This document shows positions 33,091 to 43,700 of a DNA stretch of 64,000 nt, piece by piece. Source of the stretch: Cerrena zonata. Lineage: Eukaryota > Basidiomycota > Agaricomycetes > Polyporales > Cerrenaceae. The notes under the pieces were generated by a model that was not told the DNA's origin, ran no database searches, and saw only the letters and a program-made list of their open reading frames with translations. The translations under genes were made by a program, and so were the position numbers. Location of the stretch: positions 124,001 through 188,000 of the forward strand of contig JASBNA010000017.1 in the NCBI GenBank assembly GCA_038087015.1, in the 5' to 3' direction. The number at the start of each line of letters is the position of its first letter. Positions within the stretch are counted from its first letter, which is position 1.

Positions 33091-35081
33091 GACTGGGGGA
33101 TGTCGCAGGTTGTTGTGAAATGCGGGGTAGGAGATGGTGGTGAGGAAGAAAGAGAGACAGTCTGGGGTTCTGCCTATGTACCAAGTCCCGTCGGCGCTGA
33201 AATTACCGGATACACTTCCTCGACTTCTCCCTGCATGTGATTCAAATATAGCCACGTGGCTCTGACGCCTATATCGACCAGTCGTCATCGCGTCAGACTC
33301 AGACCTTTTCAAACCTACGTTGATCATCTTGCCAATATTTACGACGATAGGCTTGGCATACAACTATTCTTAAGCGTTTGGTTTAAAGTCGCTCAGTATG
33401 ATAGGTGTACAACTGGTAATACCCAATTGACCTCTTAGACAGCAAGACCGGAAATAGTCCTCCCAAAAGGACATTTGGACCAAGTGTTAACAGTTCTCTC
33501 TTTTGAGTACCGTCACCTTCGGCTGCGATTGATCGGATAGGAAGGACCGCTGCGATCATTGTGGGCATGTGAAAATGGATGGAAGGTTTGAACGTTGAAC
33601 ACTCGCAGATATATTTACTACGCCATAGAACATGGAACGTAGGCTCGGTGTCTTCTTATCCACCACCGGCATCATGTCGCCCAGACTTGCATTGATGTGC
33701 GTCATGTATGGTAAGTACTCCCATGTCAAGACGGGCTCAAACCGAACCAGGAACTCAAAACGATCCACCAAGGTTTCGATCTGATTATGTCGTTTTCGCA
33801 ACCATTCAAAGGACTTGGTTAGGACCCGTCTATGTATGCACTAGCTAACTCTAATGCCCCAAGCCTAAGCCGAACAAGCAAGAATTCAGGTAGCTGCGAT
33901 TGATGTTCGAGCAGTTGGGTGAACACTTGGCGGGGGCACTAGTCCTAAGGATTGTATATGTCCCGACGTCAGATGTGGTGGCGTACGCTCGGGGCGAGAT
34001 ATGGTAGCAGAACCTATACCTGTCGTGCCTTCAATGATACAGAGTAACGAATACTGTCAATCGTGGCTCATTTCTTCATGTACACAATATGAGTTTGGTA
34101 CTTTTGATTGGCCCTTTCTACCTTAGGACTGGCTGTGTAAATCATCACGATTAGAGTCAAAGATGATATCCTTGGTATGGTAAAAAAAAATACGATCAAT
34201 TGGAGTGGTGTGCAAAATCTAGCAAAATCTGGTCCAGGCCCAACTTGTTTAGATCGTCTGAATACTATACTTCCAACCTCCATCTAGGGTTCTCTTCGAC
34301 TGTAGCCCAAGTACCCTTCCTCCTTGTCAAGAGCTAGATCAAGGAACGACTACTTAGAATGTAAACGTCAGTTCCTTGTAACGGATCGCACTAGTCCGGA
34401 CAATCAATAATCCCAGGGACCGATCACGAACCTGTTTGATCAATAAGATAATTTGAAACGCCTCTTGTCTATGATCTCCATTTGCATACTAGAAAGACGT
34501 TCAGGTCCTATGTAGTTAAGAGCAAGAATCCAGACTCTTCAGGATATTGCCTCATCATACCGAGATACCCCTTTTATGGACCAACAGCTTGGCAGGTAAA
34601 CCGTGAAACACCCACCGCTACATTTGGAATGTGATTAATTTGATGCTGCTCTCTCTACAGATGACCTCCTTCCACCTGTCTCATAGTTGTCAGTCTATTT
34701 CTTCATGTGGCACCTCGGGAAAGCGTAAGCATATCACAACATCTCATGGATTTCCTTTCTGTCTACGTAGGTACACAATTTTTGATTCGGAATAGTTGAA
34801 CGTTGATGATGGTGGCCCTGCCGGCCGTGTCTGTATTTCTCATCTACCTCGTCCACGCGAACATAGCATATAGGCACGATCATTCTCAGAAAAGGCCCTG
34901 AGAATGGTGCGATGGACACACAAGGTAAAGCACAAATGGCTGTGTTACAGAAGGTTTCACCTTACCCCGATTGTTAGTCGGTTCCGAACTCTATAATATG
35001 TGAAAATGGACGAGCCATATCATACGAATACCTCCACCGTCCTCCTTTTTCAATATTCTGGGTGCTCACTGGCTAGTGACG
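33091..35081. other. Intergenic region between two divergent redox genes
   Basis: Roughly 2 kb without a supported gene. It separates the start of nitronate monooxygenase copy 1 from the start of the FAD oxidoreductase, and so holds both promoters. Confidence 0.5.
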
Positions 35082-37110
35082 ATGGACCGTCTTTTCACTA
35101 CAGTACTGCTACTTGGCGCAGCCTTCACTCATGGAGCAACGTTACACGGACCTAGAGGTTTCAATTCGACTTGTACTCAAATAGCTCAAGCGGTCTCCTC
35201 AGCCTCTACTGTCTCGTGGCCATGTATGTGTCCACGTCCCTCCAAAACGGTCATTGAGCCCTGACGTATGATGGAATAGCTTCTGATCTATACAACCAAG
35301 ATATAGCGCACTGGTCCCTGGCAGGGATAGAAGCATCGGCTTGCTCTGTAGAACCCGGAACACCCAGTGATGTGGGAAAGATAGTATGTTGACTGGCTGT
35401 CTGAATAAGGACGATAACTAATGTCACGTTTAGCTCCAAATTGTGGGTGCCAACAGGACACCGTTTGCGGTATGTCCATCCCGATTTGCTTTAGAAAGAA
35501 AGAATTGGAAATCTGACACGGAATCTCACAGGTGAAAGGTGGTGGCCATGCTACCAACCCGGGTTTCTCATCAACAACTGGTGTACAAATCGCCATGTCC
35601 AAGTTCTCGGATGTCAAGTACAATGCTCAGACTCAAACGGTTGATGTTGGTGCAGGTCTCGTTTGGGAGAAGGTGTATGAGGTTCTCGAACCGTTAGGTC
35701 GTAACGTAGTCGGTGGTCGAACAACTGGTGTTGGTGTCGCTGGGTTTACACTTGGAGGTGGTATGTGTCTAGTTACTACATACTCTCGAACTTCCGGAGT
35801 GACTGATATCGACTTCCAGGTTACTCGTGGCTCACTAACCAGTATGGTTTGAGTTCCGACAATGTTGCTGCTTTCGAACTTGTCCTTCCATCTGGTCAAG
35901 TCAAGTCGGTTACTCAGTCATCTAATCCCGATCTTTTCTTTGCTCTGAGGGTATGTCCTTTCCACTTTTCTAGGACCAAATCCTATCTTACCTCTCTTAC
36001 AGGGTGGTTATAACAATTTCGTACGTGATTTTCAGGTATAGTCAGCACGCTCTATTGAGACATTCACATCAGGGTATTGTCACAAAATTCACTCTCAAAA
36101 CTTACCCGCAAGGACAAGTTTGGGTAAGTCTCAAATCTTCCAAACCCAATATATCTCTCGAGCTCATATACTAATATTAGGGTGGTCAATTGACCATTGG
36201 CGGAGACCACCTAACGGAATTCCATACTGCCCTCGCTAAGTTCTCAGACAACACCGATCCCAAGGCTCAGCTGCTCGCACCTGTAATTTATGTGCAGGCA
36301 TTTGGAGGTGTACGTCCACTTTTTTTCATAACAATTTTACTCTCAATTAATGAAATATCCAATTAGCCCATCGTAAACTTGCTGTTGTTCTATGATGGTC
36401 CCACTCCGCCTGCAGGAATCTTTGATGATTTCTTGGCTATCCCGAACCTCGCGAAGGATATTTCGACCCGTTCGTTCCTATCGATTGTAGGAGCTAGTAT
36501 GGCAAATACTACGGAAGGCAGTCGGTATGTCTTCCATTCAACGTTTCTCGTTATGCTCTTCACCCTAAAATTTAATTTTATAGCGACATCTTCGAGTTTG
36601 TACCGAACACTAAATATACACCTCAATTCTTCCAGGCCGTAGTAAATGAATCACTCGTGAGTTCTCCTTTCCATCCCTTCTATGTTGGTGGCGATTGAGC
36701 ATGCGTTGTTTTTAGTTCTGGGGACAGCGTCTGAGCAACACATCCTCCACAACCAGCACATTCGTTTACGAACCTTTCCTCCCGACAATCTTTAACCACG
36801 CCTCCGCCTCTGCCTATCCTTTCAACCGCGCACGCGCCTTCCTCCCCTCAAACTTGAACTTTGTCTGGACGTCTTCAGCAGATGACCTAATCCTCCAGGA
36901 TGCCATCAGACAAAGTGGTAAACGACTCGCCGAGGTGGCGGCCAATGATAGTGCTGATGCTGCTACTGCATCCATCTACGGGAATTATGCGCTGTTTGGG
37001 ACCTCTGTACAGAGACTGTATGGGTCGAATTTGCCTAGGCTTAGAGCTATCAAAGCGACAATACGATCCCCAGAATATCATGAGTCCTTGCTGGGGGCTG
37101 GAAGATTTGA
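35082..37110 (+). CDS. Secreted FAD-linked oxidoreductase (berberine-bridge-type/FAD_binding_4); 3' end frameshifted
   Basis: The start ATG at 35082 gives MDRLFTTVLLLGAAFTHGAT, a clear signal peptide. Exons joined by short introns carry the PCMH-type FAD domain: VKGGGHATNPGFSSTTGVQI (His in GGH is the usual covalent FAD attachment site), VDVGAGLVWEKVYEVLEPLG and NVVGGRTTGVGVAGFTLGGG, then LSSDNVAAFELVLPSGQV and DLFFALRGG. The C-terminal substrate domain follows, and the family's ending (YDPQNIMS, then a Gly-Gly-Trp-Lys motif) is present but in shifted frames. One extra A near 37060 and one extra C at 37086-37087 break the last 15-20 codons; in the shifted frame a TGA falls at 37108-37110. As written, the frame runs on to 37156. 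Either a recent lesion or base-calling error. Extracellular oxidation of sugars or small alcohols is typical; the substrate is unknown. Confidence 0.8.
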
Positions 37111-37555
37111 ATGCGTCGACCTCGATTATAGTCCATTGTACACTCATTACCATTAACTTATCGGAACTCTTACAATACCTGTACCATAATGGACTCTTAA
37201 CATACCTGTTGTTCCATAGTAATGGAGTTCGAACGCAGCTACTGCGATTGTAGCATCCAGAAGAGAGAGGAGGATAGGAGAAGCTTGGATAGCCGATTTT
37301 AAACATGCGAGCGATGGAAAACAGGCGTGCTAAGAACGACAAAGAATGTGATATGCAATGCATCCAAAACGATATAGATGGGGTGGGGTATAGTAAATAA
37401 GCGAGAGTACGTGCGATATTGCGATATAGGATAGGAACGAGCGTAGAAAGCAAGTAAAAGGAAGAAAGGTGGAGAAGAAAAGAAAACAAACTTAGAAGGA
37501 TCCGTGGATAGAAATAAAAATGAGAAATGATGTAAGACCATGCGTGATGGTCATA

Positions 37556-40384
37556 TTATGATTTGGACGGCGTGCCTGTGAGCACAGGAATAGAGGAGCC
37601 AGATGGGGATACGCTGGCTCGTATGATACGGCGCAGTCGAGCAAGTTCGTCTGCCGTATTTCTACAAATAGTTAGATCACTTCAACAGAAAAATAGAACT
37701 GTTCTGGACGTACTTGGCTTGTTTTTGGGCCAACTCTGTATCCTTACTCGACTTTTTCACCTCCTCCTTCATCTCGTCCAACTCTGCTCTGAACTTATCT
37801 TCGATCTCCTTCCTCATTCTCGCATTCTCCTCTACGAGTCTCCTGACTTCCGCGCTCTCTCCACTGTCACGCTCCTTCTTGACCTCCTCAACCAACGTGA
37901 TGTACTTCTTACCCACCTCTTCAGCCTCTTTCCTTACCTTGTCTTCTCTACGACGCATTTCTTCACGAAGGCTATCTGTATCTCGTTTGAACGACTCTAC
38001 GAGTCCCTTCATACTTTCACGCAGAGTGATGTATTCCCGCTCCGACTTTTGTGAACGAGCTTGAGATTCCGTGAGCGCAGATTCCATCTCACGTATCGAC
38101 TTCTTCGACGTTTGAGTTTCGGACTTGAGCTGAGTCTTCAATGTAACGACCTCTGTTTCCGCTTTCTTGCTCGATCAAGCACCTGAGATCATAATACAAT
38201 ATGACATTAGATGTACCAACTAATGATCGATGTGACACGCACCTCTTGGAGTAATCTCTCCTTCCTCGCAACAACATTATTCAACCCCTCATTCTCCAAC
38301 CTCAACCTCTCTCTAACCTCCTTCAAATCCTCCGTCTGCCTCGTCAACTGACTAACCTGCCGCTGACTCAACCTCAACTGCGCCTTCGTATTCTCCAGCG
38401 CGTTTTTCGCATTTAAAACGCCCGCCTGCAAGTCTGCCAGCACTTTCGTCGTGTTGCCCGGAGCGAATGAGGTTCGTCGGCTAGGTGAGATGGCTTGCGG
38501 AATGGATGACGATGAAGCGTTGAGCGAGTTTTCCGAATTCTCCTCGGCTAATGCGCGTGCGTTACCTAGAAACAGTAATAAAAACACCCGAGATAAACCG
38601 TCAGTTCAGCTTGGCAAAATCGTTGCGTCGAAAAATGAAAAACATGGGTGAGGACACTTATGGGCGTATGCCACGAATGACATGGGGTTTGAGGATGGAG
38701 CGCTATGAGGTTGCACTAACCTACTGAAGAGACTGGTATCCCTAAGCCAAGTAACGTAATATGAGGTCAATCATGAAGCAAGAGGCGCGAGATAGGATAT
38801 ATTTACGTACGACTCAACGTCCGAGTGGGACTCGGAGAGCGTAAATGTCCGGATCCTGCTCCGAACGGAATACCCTCTCTGATCCCGTTCTCACCAAACG
38901 ACGCTCGACTGTCTCGTCGAGGCAAAGGGATGCTGGATTCCGGACCTGCAAGGCCAGAAAGTATCTCGTATGATGTCCGGCGGGCGAGTTTCGTCGGACT
39001 TGATGTTGACGCTGAAGAGGTGTAAGTCTCGTAATCGGATAGTGAGGAATTGAATGAGCCAGGAGGGAAAGGTCTTGGACCACCACGGAGGGTGTTCTCG
39101 AGATTTTGCAGCTGTGCTTGTTGTTGACGAATGTTGTGCTTCAGGGTAGACATCTGTGTTCGGAGGGCAACTGGGAGAGAGACGGTATCAGTGAGTTGGC
39201 AAACTGGGATGGGAAAAGAACAGCGGAGCGTGACGGGAGATGATGTGGATGACAGACGTGATGAAAGTGCTGTAGGTAGCTTGGTAGCAATATCCAAATG
39301 ACGTTGGACAGAGTTGACATTATCAAGTCGTTTGCCAATTACACGGTTGAAGAAGCGACAACCGTGTCAAAGGCAATGTAGAACATAATTTCGTCGTCGT
39401 ATGCGAGCCCCGCGTCCACTTGACAACATCATCAGCGACGTTCAGATCAGAATAGAGGCCGCCTATGAGACATAGCCTTTTGCCTAAAGAGATCTGTGGT
39501 CTTGGTTATATTGCATCAAGCTAACTGACGTGCCCCGAACCGGTCCGCTCAAAATAATGATTGACACAGTTCTGAGAGAAACTTTGTCGTTTCCTCAGCC
39601 TGGAACAGGCTAGATAGGAGAGTGTTGGAAAAAACGAACAGTTTGCGATGAAAGCACAGTCTAGGGAGACGAACAGATATAGCTGAAGGGTATTGCCATT
39701 CCCGAATTTGCAAAACGATATCTCGCATTGACATAGATGATCGCAGTACTGGATTTCACTCCCAAGGATAAGCAAAGCAAGATATCGTTTTGCAGAAACG
39801 GTGCCATTGGAACCCTACAACGTCTTGATCGGCAGAGCCACACACGGAGGACCGAATGTAACATTTCATTGACCATCGCCTTGTCCTGATACGATAGTAT
39901 GAGAAGTGGTAATCATTGTTTGCAGCTCCAAGCAAAGAGCATTGCGACGAGATTCTGCTGGGCAGAGCAATCCATTTTGATGCTGGAAACAATGCAGGTC
40001 CGAGAACATGCCGCCATGATATGATACGAGATGCAAAGACGTGAGATTAGAGGTTCGATGTACGAGGTCAGATGCTAGTGGTCCGTCTAAGATAATCATT
40101 GGTATCAACGTTTCGCGACCCAAGCTCAATGGAGTTTAGATGACGACATACCAGAGCATTGCACTGACCTCGACGATCGTACCTCTATCCCATTCCCTCC
40201 CGGCGTCCGAACTTTCGAAGAAACGCAATGGGGAAACATGTAACTTACCAGATTCATCCTGAAGGGTTATAATGGGACTAGACGATCTTCCGTTCTGTGA
40301 AGCCATAGAGCTGCGCGATGAGGGGCGTGAAGTAGGCCGGCCTGGGGAAAGCACTGGCGAAGTAAGGTAACCTGGAGAAGACAT
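37556..40384 (-). CDS. She3-like coiled-coil RNA-transport adaptor
   Basis: The start ATG at 40384 reads MSSPGYLTSPVLSPGRPTSR, or 18 bp upstream at 40402. Exon 1 joins in phase across a 1078-nt intron (39171-40248) to LRTQMSTLKHNIRQQQAQLQ. After exon 2 comes a 21-nt micro-exon (38721-38741, coding IPVSSV plus split codons), then an exon with ALAEENSEN and the coiled coil LSQRQVSQLTRQTEDLKEV. The final coiled-coil exon holds SEREYITLRESMKGLVESF, and a last exon ends TGTPSKS at 37556. The layout and motifs resemble fungal 'SWI5-dependent HO expression protein 3', which links She2/mRNA to type V myosin; the assignment is from recall and moderate. At about 38160-38165 a base appears missing (AAAGCGG where AAG-GCG is expected), unless a downstream AAG acceptor is used. 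It is divergent from the spindle-pole gene. Confidence 0.6.
38721..38741 (-). other. 21-nt micro-exon of the She3-like gene
   Basis: It is flanked on the minus strand by an acceptor (TTAG, 38742-38745) and a GTTAGT donor (38715-38720). Joining C + 21 nt + the next exon keeps phase (SRIPVSSVGN). Without it the flanking exons do not join in frame. Confidence 0.55.
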
Positions 40385-40791
40385 GGTTCTAAGTCGTTGC
40401 AAAGGAAGCGCGTGAGAGTGTACGTTGGAGCCCTAATCCCTGTCTGTGTGAGGTGTGTGTAGAAGTACAGTGTAAAAGAGAGACTAGAAGCTGTGAGGCG
40501 AGGTTAACATGACAAGCAAACCGAGAGAGTTGCCCTTCACCACACAGGCTCTCCGTGATTACAGCAGTGCCTGCGGGACCACCCTAATCTGGAAATTATT
40601 CACATTCAATGCAGTAATTTCCAAACCCCCTGGCCCCCTTTTCGCGATCACGTGTCTCCGGTTCAGTCGCGTCGCGGTGTATGCAACTTTACCTCCAAGT
40701 TCTTGTATACTCGATAGGACTATTGAATCCAGGTATGTTCGTCATTCGAATATTGTGGGCTACTGATCTCAATCTGAATTAGACCCTCTGC
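40385..40791. promoter_or_regulatory. Bidirectional promoter of the She3-like and PACT genes
   Basis: Only 407 bp separate the two divergent start codons. The interval contains TCGCGTCGCG at 40667-40676 and the palindromic E-box CACGTG at 40649-40654. Shared control is inferred from the layout. Confidence 0.45.
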
Positions 40792-43700
40792 ATGGCTGCC
40801 CTACTCGAGACCCCCTGATAGGGTCTGGCAACGTATCAAAGATGTCGAGGGACGAGAAATGCCATCCTTACCCTCTCTGCCAGCTTTTGACGACTCTGGA
40901 GAAATGCCGACTGCTATGGACGACACGAGCCTCGAAGATGAATCATTTGACCCAATACACTCGACACCTGCCCCTCTTTCAGGTGTTGCATCAACTGTAC
41001 GACCCCCCTCAAGTACGAAGAGCACTGCACGATTTGCACATTCAATAGCTTCTCGATCTACCAAATCCTCTGCATCCATCTCGCGAGGTCTCTCAGCGAG
41101 CGCACGCAGCAGTGCTCCAGAAGACAGTTTCGACATTAGCGCCATTCCGAGTCTTCCCAAGAACAGTGCATACGACATTAGGCCAAGCGACCAATCTACA
41201 GACGAAACAGAGGACTTTGCCCAGAGTGGGAGGCTTGGTGCTATAGACGACGATGAACTGGATATCAGCGATGCTCTCCAAGACATCAGTCGATCAAACT
41301 CGCCCGAGGCGGGGCCTACACCAAAGAAACCATATGATTATTCCGTCAGTTTGCGGTCTGAGCCGAAGGTGTGTCTAGCTTTCCACAGAACTAACTCTGA
41401 CTCCGGTAGAGTGGTCGAGCCTTGTTACCACTATACCTACTTGCCTTGAACGTATAACTCAGAGAAGCTGTACTCTAACGGACTTCTACATGCTTTTGCG
41501 AAGCCTTAAGGGCGTTTGATACCCTCACGAGAATAAACTATGTGTACCCTTTAGAAAGGATCATTGTGGGACATGTGAAAGAATGTTCACTAATTTTTCG
41601 GGTTTGCAGCCATCTCCCTTCGAGAGATTTCGAAATGTCGCTATTCGACGGCCTCCTTCACGTACCCTTGCCCGAACTCCATCTCTCACCCGCACAACTC
41701 CTTCCCCCAACTCTTCCACCTCACACTCAACACCAGGTTCTACCCGCTCAATTTCCTATCCTCGCTCTCAACATGAATCCCCCATCCCTGCTTTGAATAT
41801 TCCCTTGCCTCGTTCAGCCACCGCATCCCCCACTGCAGCATTTTCACCTCGTACAATACGTCAAGGAGTTCGGTTTGCTGAGGATGAGCAATCAAACGCA
41901 CCTCGCTCAGAGTCCGAACAAGATATGTCAATGGAATACCAACAGGAACAAACGCGAGATGATCGAGAGCCGACATTCTCCTCTGAGGAGGGAACACGGT
42001 CTTCCCATAGTAACGAGCATGAACGTACACACATGCCTTCTCCAGCAGAAGTAGCAACTGCATTCTCGTCCCCTGCTCCTGGTCTATTCACCCCTACCCC
42101 TGCCTTCCACCCTCGACCCCGCGCCCGGTTCAATTTACCATCCCAGCACTCCACTACGCCTCAAGATGATCCCGAGGAGGGGGAAGAAACTCGTGATGAA
42201 CCCACTTGGCGTGCTGAGCAGCAGACTCAGAACGATCCAGTCACCCCTCATGCACATAAACGCTCCTTCCTGATGGGTGTTATCAACTCTACCGCGAAAC
42301 CCAGACGCCGCTTCCTCCCTACTCCGCATCCCACCCGAGTTCAGGAAGAATCGGAATATTACGATGCCCCCGAAGATCAAACTGCTATCCCTGCGACACC
42401 CGCTACGAACCTGCAATCCGCGTTTGCAGGTATTACACCACGACCAAGAGGTCCTGCCCGTCGTAGACTCTCCATTCCAACCACTACATCCCGGTCCACG
42501 ACCATAACTGCACCCTCAACTCAGGACACGGCTTCTGGCTCAGAGTCTGCTTATGAGGAGAAGGCTTCATTCATCTCGACGACTTCTTCACAAGACTTGA
42601 CCACTCATGCTCGAGCTAATGCCTCTTTTGATCCCGTCATTGGGTTAGGGGACAGAGGTCATGGAGTTGGACGGTTCAATGCAGGGAAATTGAATTCTTA
42701 CCTGCACGGTCTGAATCGAAAATTACAAGAGGAAAACGAGACACTCGTTGCTCGTCTGCGAGCATATGAGGAGGCGGAGGCAAAGCAGAACCCGAGTCAG
42801 GACGCTACACCGAGTCCAGGAACGAGTCCCTTACACACAGGGTCGTAGACGGGTCAGCGCTGGGAGACGAGTGAGCGTCGGGGCCTGACTTGGGAGATGT
42901 TGCTGAGATTGGCGAGAGTTTTGTAGAGGAGAAGGCCGCGCTTGAGGATATGATTGAAGAGCTGAAGGAGAGTCTGGATGCATGCAAGGCGGAGAAGGAG
43001 GAGGCAGAGGAGGCCTTGCATAACGAGAAAGCGGAGCGAGCGAGGGATAAGGAACGGTGGAGGGACCGGATGGGTGAGGTCGAGATGGGTGTGGAGAATA
43101 TCGTGCGAGAGCTAGAGAGCAAGCAGCATGATGCCGAGGAGAAGGCCCGAGTTGCAGAAGAAGAGAAGCGAAAAACCATTCGAGAGGTCGAAAGGAGACT
43201 GGCGGAAGTCGTTGTGGAACGCGATGTTCTGCAGGAGCGAATCGAACAGGCGGAGAATGCGTTGGAGAGTGGAAGAGATCTAGGTGCTTCGATGAATGCT
43301 GCCAACGAACGGGCAGCCCAAACCATGAGCGACCTCAAGAATGCTGAGATCGAGATCAAGCAACTCGAGGACGATGTTCGCCGTTCTGAGACTCGTATCA
43401 AGGTCTTGGAATCTGACCTCAGTGATGAAAGGCAGCACAACTCGGAGTTACAGGAGGAGCTAGACATCACTGTCAACAAATTCTCACAGGCCGTCAAACG
43501 TGTCGAAGAGCTGGACGGAAACTCAAGACCACTCAGCAGGAGCTCGCAGAGTCCAAGGAGTACATCAGTCAACTTGAACAAGACGCAGGTGCCGCTGTTG
43601 ATCGTGTCCAGGAGCTTGAGCAAGGAAGTTGCTTCCATAAAGGAAGAGCTCGAGGAAGCTCAGCACGAACTTCAGGAGGAGTCCGACGCCATCCAACACC

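Noticed and set aside
26139..37110. Classical secondary-metabolite gene cluster
   Set aside because: No polyketide synthase, peptide synthetase or terpene cyclase is present in the window, so P450 plus oxidoreductases alone do not justify the call.
42805..43638. 277-aa minus-strand Ser-rich frame
   Set aside because: Antisense of a Glu/Lys-rich coiled coil naturally gives long Ser/Leu-rich open frames.
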